Below are positions 11,600 to 22,615 of a stretch of DNA of 64,000 bases, in pieces. A program made the translations under genes and the position numbers. Origin of the DNA: Scleropages formosus (taxonomy: Eukaryota > Chordata > Actinopteri > Osteoglossiformes > Osteoglossidae); the NCBI RefSeq assembly GCF_900964775.1, contig NC_041820.1, positions 19,642,501-19,706,500 on the forward strand. The letters run 5' to 3'. The number at the start of each line of letters is the position of its first letter. Within the stretch, counting starts at the first letter, position 1. The notes beneath the pieces were generated by a model, which was not told where the DNA came from, did not search any database, and was given only the letters and a program-made list of their open reading frames with translations.

Positions 11600-12650
11600 T
11601 GCCACACACAGCACATGCTAGTTACACATATCATCAACAACTTGTTTGTGAAGGGCGCCCCCTACTGGTCACACTCATGATTGACAGATGAAAGCTGGAC
11701 AAAGGTGGGCTGTTACATTTATCCCTTTAATTTAAAGTAGCCTTTGGCTTTCTGGATTCAGTGGATCACCACGTACACAAATATGCAAAGCCGTGTGCAA
11801 TATGCATAAAGGAATCATTTTGGTGACAATTTCTATCCCACCTGAAAATCCACCGATAATATGCCTAAGAGATGATAAAAACGGTGAGGTGTGACGTAAA
11901 TGTGCTATGTTACATGCTGTCACTAGGCGTAGAGCCGCCGATGATGACAGCAGCGTTGGAGTCGGAGCCGGAGCATGAGGGTCTCTTTGTATTTTAAAGC
12001 ATGTCTGTGTTTAAGGGCAGCGATCGCGCTCGCTGTGCTGCGTCTCACACACGCCTCCCCCCGGCAAACACCGCGGCTCGTCCTTCTGTGATGCTGCGCG
12101 CACACACACCTGGCTGGCACACGGCGCATCGAGCCACAAACTTGTCACTCGCATGCATCCATAACGTGCCCTTACGGGTTTTCCTGCTGGAAAAAGGGCA
12201 CGAGACGCCGGTGCGTCTGTTTGCCGCGCGTCTCAAAAGGGGCGCACGCACGAGCCGCCGGAGTAAGCGTTACCACCGATCCCCCCCATCATGCATTACA
12301 ACTAGATTGCAAGATACCCGAACTAATTCCAAGGCACCACATCCATTTTTTTTCAAAAACGGTCTGCGCTGGAATCGAACGCTCGCGCTGGAAACCCCAA
12401 ACCCCCGCGCGGATCGTGTCACGCACCCGGGTCCACGCAGCCAAACGGCGCACATACCGCCAAAAGAGCAAGATCATTAACATCTACGACGGAAAACTAT
12501 TTCTTACCACCTATGCGCGAGAGATGGGCTTTGATTTCGTATTTGTTGCTGCGGGGAAGTTCTCGCGCGGTCTCGCGCTCCTTCGCGTGCGAGCGCAGTC
12601 GATTTTTCTGCGTCACGTGACCACACTGTAGCCGTACATTATTTGAGCAA
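11600..12650 (-). promoter_or_regulatory. zbtb25: ZBTB25 5' region: CpG-rich promoter and candidate 5' UTR exon
   Basis: Upstream of the first coding exon there is an acceptor (GTGTGTGGCAG, about 11599). A plausible donor GTG|GTAAGA at 12508/12507 on the minus strand would end a noncoding exon. The sequence from about 11.93 to 12.65 kb is CpG-rich. A palindromic TCACGTGA (12613-12620), a USF/TFE-type E-box, marks the likely core promoter. The TSS is inferred, not seen. Confidence 0.5.
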
Positions 12651-15389
12651 AAGGCACTTTCTACCTGAATTTACCTGTATTTGGCGAGTGTTTGGCGCTG
12701 GCGCGAACCGTTTAATGGACTTTTACTCGCTGTCAGGTGTTGCTACGCGGTTTGATGTTAGCGGATCCAGCGAAGTAATTCCGTGTTCATGACATTTGAT
12801 TTCACATTTTTGGTGCTAACATACAGCAGTGCTTGCGATAAAAATGGTTTATTTTATATTTCTCTGTCTCGGCTGTCATCAGTTATTTAAGGATAAATTA
12901 TCGGAGCACTGGAGACAGCGAGACACATTTGCACTGGATAGACTCGCTTTTTATGGGGGTTTCTGTGAGGGTCCTAATAAGTTGTGGAGAAAATCAGTAT
13001 ATTTCACTGAACTGATTTGCACACAAATCTTGGGCAGGGAGGGTACAGGCTTCGAGCACGGGGGACACGCCCACCCTGCATATGTGTCTTTTGACACGCT
13101 ATCTTTTAATATTCTTCACAAACCTGTGAGGGAGAAGGGGCTCAGATATGGGGGGGGGAATCCGTCTTTTTAAGTTGTCCGTCTGCTCCGGAACATGAGT
13201 GAGACGCACAGCTGGAACTGAATCTCCCACTTTGACCTCCACTTCAGAACTTTCGCTTCACTTTTGCTGAAGAAACTGAACGGCCGCAACGTCGTAAACG
13301 AATCCTCAAGATTAAACTTTAAAGTAATTCAATTTTTTAAATGTATTTCATAATACGTCTGCTCTGTGTTTACCTGAACTAATCATATTTTAACACCATG
13401 TGACGGCGCACTGCTGCAAATGGTCCTTCCTTATCCAAAAAAAAAAAAAAAGAAATACATCGAGGATTCACTGATCTCGGTCACACTGAAGACTCGGCCG
13501 GCCAGCGCGTTACGCACCGTTTACCCCGGTGCTCCGGGGTATTCCAGTGCGCTGCGGGGTGTACGATACAGTGCGGTGCGGTGCGGTGCGGTACTGCAGG
13601 CTGCAGTGAGGGCAGGCGGCGGGAGGGCTGGATTTGCGTGAGCGGGGCTGGATCTGCTGTACACAGCCTCAGTGCGGTGACAGAGCTCGCAGAGCGGCTG
13701 TGCGGAAGTTCTTTCATCCGTGCTGCAGGAGGGGTTCGCCTCTCTCTCTGCGATTATTCTCGCCACAACTTTACTGGGATAAAAGAGGGGGAAAAGCGCG
13801 ACTCCCGCACGATACCCAGCCCGTTCGGAGTTGGCCGCCTTCTCTACGCGCTCACCTGGTCGCCGGTAAGAATTGTGTGCGTGAGAGTTGTCCCGCTTCG
13901 GAGGATCATTCCTGCGTACAGTATAATGTGTGTGTTTTTTTTCTCAGCGTGAATGCGGGAAGTAGCGCGGGGGTGGCGGTGCGTGAGAGCTGAGCCGTCC
14001 GCGCTCTACCGCCGCGACGCGCTCTCCTTTCCGCCCCCAGGCTCCACGTCCACCCGCGAACGCCGATCCGTGGCTCGCGGCGATGCTCGCGACGGCGAAG
14101 GCCCGAAGAGACATTATTTTACACATAGTTTTAATGACTTTTGGTGCGGTATGATTGACAGCCATACTGCCCGCATGAGCGAGCGCTGGCGCGAGCCAAT
14201 GAGCGCGCGCGTGGGCGGGATGAGGAAGAGTCCCCTCCTCGCGAAACTGTCAGTTAAAACCGACGCGCCGCCGTCAATGGGGGCTTTTATTTAAAGTTCT
14301 CCGTGCCCGGTGTTCCACAGAATGCGAGCTGGTTTCATAATTCAGACGGTGGAAAATGTGGAGTTTAGTATGAATTCTGAGTGGTCGCTAAACCGCCGTC
14401 CCTCCTCCAGCTTGGCCCCCGCCACACACACGCACACACACACACACACACACACGGTGTTCGCCTTCCGTGACACGGTGTGTTGTAAAAGACGGCGAGC
14501 CTTCCTCCCACCGAACCCGTGCTAACACGAACTGGCCCGTGCGTGTCTTTTAGCCCGCTAAAATGTCCCCGGGCTTAATTTTCTTTCCTTCGGGGTGTCA
14601 ATAAAGCTCGTTAATAAACTAAGTTGAACGTGGCAGACAGGAGGGTAGCCCCAGTGCTAACAGTGCTTCACTTAGCCGCCGCTGGGGGGGTCAGAGCTCA
14701 AAATAGTCGTCGCGTGAGCTCACGTTTACACCCAAGTGCGCTTCGGGCGCGGGAGAAACAGGAGGTATGTGCGCGAGGCGGTCTTCCCGCCGTATTTTTA
14801 GTAGGTGGACGCCGTCGCGCCAGTGAGGTACCGGCCTCTCCCTGGCGCGCGGTGCCGGCGTTGTCTCGCGAGGCGCTCGCGCTGTCACCCGAGTGACGGG
14901 CGCGCGGAGGTCCACGTGGTCACCGCGAAGCGAGCGAGCGAGCGCCCGCCCGCGTGCCTGTCAAGGTGAACCGCGCGCACTAAAATAGCGCCGTGCGCGA
15001 CTGTAAGGCTCGCGCGAGGTCGTCTGCCGCGGACGTGCTGTGGGGGGGGGGGGGTCCGCGCTCCTGCTGCTGTTTTGCGTTATCTCTCGAAAGATAAAGT
15101 TTTATTTCTTCTGAAGTGTGAAGTTTGCGGATAAATGAAACACCTGCTGCGCTCATCTGAGAAGAGGCCCCGAATAAGTATATATATATAAAGTGTGAAG
15201 GTGTTATTCAAGCAGCACAACTAAGTGTGTGAGAAAGAACTTGCCACTTAGTCCAACAAGCATGGGCCGCTTTGCGGACTTTGTCACCAGTCCTCTGGGT
15301 TTGGGGAAGAAATCATGTGCACCGTCTTTGAATCACCGCAGCTCACTGTATCTGCTCTTTCTCTCCTTCTCGGCTGAGCCGCTCTGTAG
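12650..15389 (+). promoter_or_regulatory. zbtb1: ZBTB1 CpG island, promoter and 5' UTR region
   Basis: A CpG-rich stretch between the divergent ZBTB25 and ZBTB1. It contains a possible 82-bp intron (donor CCG|GTAAGA at 13866, acceptor TTTCTCAG ending 13947), a CCAAT box at 14196-14200, a TATA-like TTTATTTAAAG at about 14285, and TCTCGCGAGG at 14864-14873, one base off the BANP element. An acceptor CTCTGTAG ends at 15389, 31 bases before the ZBTB1 ATG, so the 5' UTR is spliced. The short CA repeat at about 14424-14455 is incidental. Which TSS is used cannot be told. Confidence 0.5.
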
Positions 15390-15419
15390 GCAACGTGTAG
15401 GCTCTCCCAGCACCCCGCG

Positions 15420-17561
15420 ATGACTAGGCCGAGTCACAGTGAACATGTCCTCCAGCAGCTCAACAACCAGCGCGAGTGGGGCTTCCTTTGCGACTGCTGC
15501 ATCGCCGTGGGTGACATTTACTTCCGAGCCCACAAGGCCGTGCTGGCGGCCTGCAGTTCCTACTTCCGGATGATGTTCATCAAGGACCAGCAGGTGATGG
15601 CGCGCGTCAACCTGAGCAACATGCAGATCAGCGCCGAGTGCTTCGACCTCATCCTGCAGCTTATGTACCTGGGTCGCATCTCCGTGGGCAGCTACGAGTT
15701 TGACGAGCTCAAGGCCGCCATGGTCTACCTGCAGATGTACTACATACCTGACTCCTTGGACGACCTCAAAGATGTCCACAATTCCAACCTCGTGCCCTCG
15801 TCATCTTCTTCGTCGTCCTCGTCGTCCTCGTCGTCTTCCTCCTCCGCACTGGCTCTAGCCGGGAGGAAGATGATGTTCGGCGTGCGCATGTACGAGCAGC
15901 AGCTGCAGCGTCAGGGAGCGGCTGAAGGGCAGCGCTCGCAGACGGCCACGGGTTCCTCTTCTGCCCTTCAGGGCATCGGAGGCTCTGCTGCCGGCGTAGG
16001 CAAGCACGCGGATGACGTGGGGCTGTCCCTCAGCTTGCCCATGCTGATGGACAGCGTGGCAGAGCAGCCCTGTGATCTGCGCAAGAAGCCATCGGGCAGG
16101 AGCGCCACCATGAAGGAGCGGCCACGCTTCGGGCGCACGTACACGTGCGACGACTGCGGCTTCGTCTTCAGCTGCGAGAAGCTCCTCATTGAGCACATCC
16201 TCACCTGCACGAACCGCAAGGCCTTCCTGGCTCCCAAGGCAGTTGCCGGGCCGGACAATGACTCCAGCAAGGCGGAAAGCTCCGCCTCCGAGGGCTCCGA
16301 GGACCACGGAGACGTCTGCAAAGGCGAGGCCGACGGGCTCAACTGCAAGTCTGACAAGGAGGCCTTCAGCAAAGAGACCGTGATCCGCTCCGTGGGCGCA
16401 GGCTCGGACCATCAAGCCAAGTCGGTGAGAAACAGCATCATCATCAAAGTGGAGCCGGAGGAGAGCTCCGAGCTGGATGCCATCCAGGTGGTGCAGGTGG
16501 GGGAGAACTGCCGGGAAGGATGCAGCATGCTGAGGAGACGGTACAAGGATCTGGTCAGGGACCAGGGCGCCTTTGACCACGACGAGGACGTCGGCGTCTC
16601 CGCTATGGAAGACTGCAGCGACCCCTTTGAGGGTCACATGTCCACTAGCGAGGACAAGAGCACGGGCACGCGGGTGCGGCAGATCAAGGAGGAGAAGGAA
16701 GGCCGGGTGTGCCTGCCTTGCGAGCTGTGCGGCGCCCTGCTGACGGAGGACGACCAGTCCGCCCACTACATCGCCAGTCACATGGGCCACATCTGCGCCT
16801 GCGGCAAGTGTGGCCAGATCCTCATCAAAGGCAGGCAGCTGCAGGAGCACGCCGAGCGCTGCGGGGAGCCCCAGGACGCCGAGACGGACTCGCTGGGGGA
16901 CGACTCGCTGTCGGAGGAGCGGCAGGTCATGGAGGAGAGTCTGATGGAGGCCGACGGGCCTTTCGAGGGCGAGCTGGGAGGCCACTGCCACGACTACGCC
17001 GATGACGGCTGCCTGGCCTTTCGCTGTCCGCACTGCGGCGTGCACCTGGAGGGCGAGCGGCAGGCCGTGGAGCACGTGGCCCAGTGCCCCGAGCAGGAGC
17101 TGCTGCGCTCCTCGCTGCTGGAGGAGGGCGAACGGGACCACCGGCGCAAGCACTTCTGCAGCATCTGTGGCAAGGGCTTCTACCAGCGCTGCCACCTGCG
17201 CGAGCACTACACCGTCCACACCAAGGAGAAGCAGTTCTCCTGCCAGACGTGCGGCAAGCAGTTCCTGCGCGAGCGCCAGCTGCGGCTGCACAATGACATG
17301 CACAAGGGCATGGCGCGCTACGTGTGCCCCGTGTGCGACCAGGGCACCTTCCTCAAGCACGACCACGTGCGACACATGATCTCCCACCTGTCGGCCGGCG
17401 AGACCATCTGCCAGGTGTGCTTCCAGATCTTCCCAGGCAGCCAGGACCTGGAGCAGCACATGGATGTGCACCTGTACATCTGCGGCGTGTGCGGGGAGAA
17501 GTTCCGCCTGCGCAAGGACATGAGGAGCCACTACAATTCCAAACACACCAAACGATTATAA
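15420..17561 (+). CDS. zbtb1: ZBTB1, BTB/POZ and multi-zinc-finger transcriptional repressor
   Basis: A single uninterrupted coding exon of 713 residues, the same size as human ZBTB1. The start MTRPSHSEHVLQQLNNQREW matches the human N-terminus. The BTB domain is at about residues 10-115. It is followed by 16 serines (127-142), the conserved MMFGVRMYE, and an atypical C..C..H..C finger at about 244-264, equivalent to the UBZ4 ubiquitin-binding finger described in human ZBTB1. SUMO-like sites are IIKVEPEE and RQIKEEKE. A finger array then fills residues about 435-710, including a near-invariant stretch around HFCSICGKGFYQRCHLREHY. Known roles in mammals: lymphoid development, transcriptional repression with KAP1, and recruitment of the translesion-synthesis machinery. 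The GC-rich codon use creates a long open frame on the opposite strand, which is not a gene. Confidence 0.98.
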   Translation: MTRPSHSEHVLQQLNNQREWGFLCDCCIAVGDIYFRAHKAVLAACSSYFRMMFIKDQQVMARVNLSNMQISAECFDLILQLMYLGRISVGSYEFDELKAAMVYLQMYYIPDSLDDLKDVHNSNLVPSSSSSSSSSSSSSSSSALALAGRKMMFGVRMYEQQLQRQGAAEGQRSQTATGSSSALQGIGGSAAGVGKHADDVGLSLSLPMLMDSVAEQPCDLRKKPSGRSATMKERPRFGRTYTCDDCGFVFSCEKLLIEHILTCTNRKAFLAPKAVAGPDNDSSKAESSASEGSEDHGDVCKGEADGLNCKSDKEAFSKETVIRSVGAGSDHQAKSVRNSIIIKVEPEESSELDAIQVVQVGENCREGCSMLRRRYKDLVRDQGAFDHDEDVGVSAMEDCSDPFEGHMSTSEDKSTGTRVRQIKEEKEGRVCLPCELCGALLTEDDQSAHYIASHMGHICACGKCGQILIKGRQLQEHAERCGEPQDAETDSLGDDSLSEERQVMEESLMEADGPFEGELGGHCHDYADDGCLAFRCPHCGVHLEGERQAVEHVAQCPEQELLRSSLLEEGERDHRRKHFCSICGKGFYQRCHLREHYTVHTKEKQFSCQTCGKQFLRERQLRLHNDMHKGMARYVCPVCDQGTFLKHDHVRHMISHLSAGETICQVCFQIFPGSQDLEQHMDVHLYICGVCGEKFRLRKDMRSHYNSKHTKRL
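15798..15845 (+). repeat. zbtb1: Serine-codon repeat (16 Ser) in ZBTB1
   Basis: Sixteen consecutive TCN codons in mixed TCG/TCC/TCT order, between the BTB domain and the first finger. The human protein has only a short Ser-rich patch here, so the tract is expanded in this fish. Confidence 0.85.
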
Positions 17562-19281
17562 TGACGGGAGGTGGACGTGCTTTTGTTTTTCTACTAACGC
17601 GTGCAGACGCGATGGCCCTTGTGCTTCTTGGTGTCTGCGTTTGTCTGGTACAGAAGCCATAAATGTGAGAACAACAGTAACCACCTCAGCACCAAAAAAT
17701 AATTAATTAAAGACAAAAAAAAAAAAAAAAAAACTAGCGTCAAACATAACTTCCAAACCGTATGAATATAAGCTGCAATATACATTTATGTAACGTTACA
17801 TTTTCAAGCAGGGCACCTAATACAGTATATCAGTGTATAACAAGCATATGTAGTAGTATTGCGTGTACGTTTTTATTCTCACTCACGTACGTACATTTCA
17901 TTTGGTGCAGGATGTTGCTGCGATGTCGCTCGTTTCGGCCTGCGTGCGATTTGGCTCGTATCACGACTATCGGTGTAGATTTTGGCAGACCTTCCCTGAA
18001 CGGGCCTCTCCGGATATTTAGTGGGCCCTACTTTATTTATTTATTTATTCTTTTGTTTACGAGATGCCTACTTTGTTACCCACATCCAGTATGGTTTTGT
18101 GCTTCGATCCATTTTCCTGTTGGCCTCGGAGATGAAAAGTGGTTTTTGGCTTCTAGTGTTTTCCTGTTCCCAGAAAAGCACATCAGCGAACCTTTGACAG
18201 CCGTCCGATCCCCTGGGGAAGCTTTCCCGACTCCAGGATGCGAGTGTGGGGGGGGGGGGGGAGGGATGACGCAACACTTGGACTGGCACGCCGAACAGGG
18301 TTTTACCGCGCTGCGTCACAGCTGGAGTGTTATATTTAAGGTCACCTGCCTCTGCCACCCAGGGAACGGTGCTGCCGCAGAAGGCGAAGGTGCGCGTGAA
18401 AAGTGCCGCTACGTCGCCTGATTCAGAACACTAGGAGCCGTGTGTTCGGCGTCGCCTGCGCCGACTCGGTGCACGTGGACGTTCGCGCTCAAGTCCTTGT
18501 TTGATCCATTTCATGTTAACAGCTGTATCTTTGCTAATGCAACAATGTTCTTTTGCTCTGCCTGTTATGTTTACATTTTTTAAAAAAAAAAAAAAAATCT
18601 TAATACATTTTCTTCCTGCCTTTTTTTTTTTTCTTATTTTAAGAAATATTGTTAGCTATGTGTGATATCAAAGTTCTTAGCGATTCAACCCCTTTTCGCA
18701 CTCTGTGGCACATTTGGGTAGGAAATGGTACCCCGGCTTTTGAAATCCCTGACGAGCTCACCCTCAAATTTTCTGGATAGTTCTGAGAAAGTGGTTTAAG
18801 ATTCCGTGCCTCGTAGGAGATTGTAAATTGAATTTTCAAGATGTACGAGCAGTCTCGGAGGAGCTGGATTAGTAGAGCAGGTGAAGATTATAGAGTTATA
18901 CACGTAAAATTCCCTGCCAAAACGGCTCTGGCCTGCTTCTCCTGGGCATACGGGGGAAAAAAGTCAGAGATATTGTGTCTTTGCACCTTTTTCTGCAAAC
19001 TTTGTTACATATAACTTATGTATACATTTAACATTTCAATCGATGGACCCGATACGTGGTCGGATCCATATCTGATTAGTGTATTGTTGTAACTTGACTT
19101 TGTTATCTTATAAATACCATCGTTTTTTTGGTTTATTGATAATTGAGTTTGGTAATGAGAATATGCATCTTGCCATATTTCACTTTTTTTTTTTTTTTTA
19201 AAAAAATCCTGTGTATTGAGGAATTGTCCAAGTAGCTTTACTGTTCCAGCGGCGGGAGCACTTTTTGCTGAGGGCTAAATA

Positions 19282-19315
<34 letters not shown>

Positions 19316-19420
19316 GTGCTGAATTTTACTGTTTACAAATTCCAGTGACCTCTTGGGTGAAATTACGTTTTAAAGGGATCTTGTACGTCATGTTTGAATA
19401 AATTACTGTTTGCTTGGTAA
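17562..19420 (+). other. zbtb1: Probable ZBTB1 3' UTR
   Basis: Non-coding AT-rich sequence following the stop, with several poly-A/poly-T runs (17717-17733, 19281-19310). An AATAAA at 19397-19402 is a reasonable end. Nothing in the stretch codes for a recognisable protein. Confidence 0.45.
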
Positions 19421-19782
19421 ATGTTTGCTTACTCAAAGGGAGAGGAGCCTTATCCTGCGTGTTGCCCCTCTCCTTAAGAATAGAGGGCAGAGAAACTCCG
19501 AGTCTCCGTAGAGAAGCTCCATGTACCGATGAGCCATCTTCAGGCACAGGAACTTGTTTTGTGACTGCGCACGTGGCTTTTCCTCCCCAAAACCCAGCTC
19601 ATCGCGTGCAACGTTTCAAAACCCGACTGCAATTGAGTTGTCCAGGTAGCCTCACGTTTCACGGTGTCTCGATTCATCACAAATCTCAGCGGGGCAGTTG
19701 AACAGCAGTGCATTATGGGTTGCGCACTGCGTGGTACTAAGCTTTGGGAAGTGACGATACCGTCGCTGTGGAGGGGTAGCTA

Positions 19783-19980
19783 GTAAGGGGGCAGTTGGTG
19801 GTTAAGTGGGTAGAGCTGCTGGACCTCCAGCTGTAGTACCCTTCGGTGCTTACCCTGAATTGCTGCAGTAAAATTACCCAGCTGCATAAATGGGTGAATA
19901 ATTCTAAGTAGCTTGATGTCGTAGGTCACTTTGGAGAGAACTGTAAGCTAAATGAATAAATAAAAGAGCAAATAAAAAAA
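19783..19980 (+). repeat. tRNA-derived SINE, family 1, with internal deletion
   Basis: It has 'gtagtacccttc', 'acccagctgcataaatggg' and the 'cactttggagagaa...aaatgaataaataaa' tail. The region between head and body is shortened compared with the copy at 10548. Confidence 0.75.
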
Positions 19981-19984
19981 CTTA

Positions 19985-21060
19985 AGAGGCACTATGTGTC
20001 GGCATCTCGCGCGCTTCTGTTCGCGAGGCCCTTCTCGAACGCTGTCGCTCCCATGTGGACCATGACCCCCCCCCCCCCCCAACCCCCGAGGTCTTCAGCC
20101 TCCGATCAGAAGTGGGCTGTACCCCGAAGTGTGAACCGACTGGTTGTAACCGCTTTTTCATCTGGGTCTGACGTTCCTGAACTCGCACGGAGGAAACTGG
20201 AGTACGGAGCATCGCCTGCGGTTTGGCTGAAAGGTTTAGCACAATAGTTGTGCCTTTCCCCTTTTCTTCAGACCCCCGTGGGACAAATGTAAAGATTTGT
20301 AATGCGACGGTGGTAAAAGTTAGGCAGAAAAGACCCTTTTGTCATTGGCACTTTTGATAAAGTCCGAACTGATGCAGAATATATATAAATATATATATAT
20401 ATAGATACAGATATTTGTACTCTTGAACATTGAAAGCTAAGAAGCTGTGTAATTTTTCTTGCCAAATAACGAATGCTTATGGATTGATGTTCACAAGTAG
20501 GGGCCGTACTTCAGTATCGACCTATTAGTCCTACAGTCGTCGTCTTGCTGGTGTTTGAGCGGCTCTCCGGTTCCATGGCAGTTCGCCTCTGCGTTCGAGG
20601 GGCGCGGGTGTCAGACAGACTGTATTTACGAGGTCATACCTACGTCGTTTTGTTAGAATTGTGTTTTTTTTTTTTTTTAAATCTTCTGCAATAAATGTTT
20701 TAATTAAAAAATAACAACTGTTCTGTTTTTTTTTTCCCCCCCGATCCGTATGGCAAAGCAGGAGGAATTTGCAGATAGGGGCCTGTTGACGCCCTAGGAC
20801 CGTAAAAACACCTGGGCGAAAGTACAACAGTTCCTCCCATAAAATGAGTTTTGCTTCAGGGCTGGGTGATGTCCTTGGCGAGAGAAAACCAGTCCTCTCC
20901 CCGCGTGTCTGTCTTAGCTCGTTTCCTGGAGTTTCGTCAAAAGTCGGCTTTTCCCCACCGCTTGGTTTCGGTGTTTATTCATCTGAGCGAAACGCCGTTT
21001 CGCGGCGCATCTGGATTCCAGCTCGCAGAGAACGCACACGCACAGCATGTTTGAAACATA
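19985..21060. other. Intergenic junction DNA between ZBTB1 and the PHGR1-like gene
   Basis: Holds a C-run (about 20067-20080), an AT dinucleotide repeat (about 20379-20402) and T-runs, with no gene recognised. This is where the 14q23-like and 15q15-like gene blocks meet. Confidence 0.45.
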
Positions 21061-21064
21061 CCAT

Positions 21065-21070
21065 TTTATT
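21065..21070 (-). terminator. Polyadenylation signal of the PHGR1-like gene
   Basis: AATAAA on the minus strand (TTTATT on plus), about 96 bases after the stop codon of the small Gly/His gene. Confidence 0.6.
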
Positions 21071-21165
21071 GTTGATTTGTCTTTAACACATTACAACGGT
21101 CGCAAAGGAGCTGTATCATCTTCTTGCACAATGTGAGTTGCACAAGGAAGGTTATCTTAGTTCCT

Positions 21166-22306
21166 TCACTGACCACCTTGGTCGCCTCCTTGGTCATGAC
21201 CATGTCCATGACTGCCACGCCCATGACCGCCGCCACGCCCGTGACCGCCGCCGCCGTGCCCATGTCCGCCGTGCCCATGTCCACCGTGCCCGTGGCCTTG
21301 TCCTTTTTCTCCTTCGCACTTCTTCTCTCCTTTCCCGCCCTTCTCACACTGGCCCTGAAGACCCAACGAGAGCAACGTCGAACCACAAAAAACGACAAGG
21401 CGGAACTTGTTCAACAGGAAACTTTTGAAATGAAATTATTTTAAATTAAATTAAATTTTAAATGTGCCGGGTGTGAAACGAATGACCTGCACCAACCACT
21501 AGGGGGCGCCACACCACATTTGCTCCTCCCCTGCTTTGGAATGGTGTGACGGTGGAGCAAAAGATCATTGAAACAGAAATGCCATTCGCAGCGTGCAAAC
21601 TCTTGGAAATTCTTCGGCGCATGGCACTGAGGGCTGTATGCCAAACGAGAGGAGTGAAACGGGGGAGCTATGCGCGACGTCGTTATGGACGGAGAACTTC
21701 CTAGCCGCGTTCACCACAGCCGCGCTTCCCCTACCGCGACAAGCTCGTGCTGTTCTTCCCGACATGACAGTACTGTGGCACTGATGTTTGTACCCTGTCT
21801 CTGAAACTCTTTCAGATAAACATAGAAACAATGACAATGAGAGGAAGAATACTTACATCGTGGCCGTGCTTAGCCTTCTGTTTGCCCAAATGACAATAAA
21901 GATGGATTAATCATTTCATCTGCAGGTGTTGATATGTGATGTATAATGTCCATGCACTCATGCAGAATTTTCTAGAAAAAAAAGTTTTTTGTCTTACCTC
22001 TGGATTTTCTGTGGGGAAAAAGGGCAACGGTGTCAGTATTTCAAACGATACACAAATATTGCCAAAGCCTGAAGGCTTGTAACAAATTGCTGCAAGCTTT
22101 TGGTCTCAGTGTTGACCGCAGATACGAAACCTTGAGAATAACTGCAGTGATATAGTAAGACTTGGTGCATTAATGGTTTCGCGAGTTTTTCAGTGTTGTT
22201 ATTGTTAAGCCAGGGGTGTGTTGACCGTGCCTCTTGGCATGTCACCCAGAGACCGATCACACACACACACACGCACATACACACACTTACTTGGCTGATC
22301 GCTCAT
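21166..22306 (-). CDS. Small Gly/His-rich protein, candidate PHGR1 orthologue, with two coding micro-exons
   Basis: Coding exons on the minus strand: 22306-22291 (MSDQP plus 1 nt), 22008-21998 (11 nt), 21877-21857 (21 nt) and 21354-21166. All junctions are canonical: donors A|GTAAGT, GAG|GTAAGA and GAT|GTAAGT; acceptors CCCCACAG, GCAAACAG and GTCTTCAG. Phases fit, giving MSDQPKNPEKAKHGHD, then GQCEKGGKGEKKCEGEKGQ, then a GHGHGG-type repeat: 78 residues, about 31 Gly, 13 His, 2 Cys. There is no signal peptide or membrane segment. The repeat suggests metal (zinc, copper, nickel) binding, an inference only. Human 15q15 has PHGR1, an 82-residue Pro/His/Gly-rich gut protein, divergently beside CCDC9B, exactly as here; orthology is inferred from position and composition. 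The fish repeat lacks proline. An unspliced frame (21166-21414) starting MNKFRL appears to have a signal peptide, but those residues are intronic if the splice model is right. Confidence 0.72.
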
Positions 22307-22615
22307 GATGCTCTTGTCGGAGACTCTAGATGATGATGTAGACAGCTGCTGCGACAGAAACGAAACGGATCAGTTGGGAACTCGTGGCGTTCGATTCCGT
22401 AACACATGCGCCTGCATTAGATCTACACATTTATTGTAAATCAGTGCGCTTAGCTTTGTATAGAACATTATTGCATATTATACGTTATATTATTTGTATG
22501 TCTTTTAACACAGGCCGAGCTGTGACCCAAAGGAGCTGGCTATAAGTTGAATGCGTGGAGTTGCTCACACGGAAGAGCGAGCACAGATCGAGCGATGTAA
22601 ATGATGGTGCCTCAC

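Noticed and set aside
15855-17546. 563-codon open frame on the minus strand opposite ZBTB1
   Set aside because: It is the antisense shadow of a GC-rich coding exon with strong third-position G/C; its product is a low-complexity Ala/Leu/Val/His sequence with no domain.
21166-21414. Secreted Gly/His protein beginning MNKFRL with a signal peptide
   Set aside because: The first 20 codons lie upstream of a strong acceptor (GTCTTCAG) and are better explained as intron. Upstream micro-exons join in phase at that acceptor.
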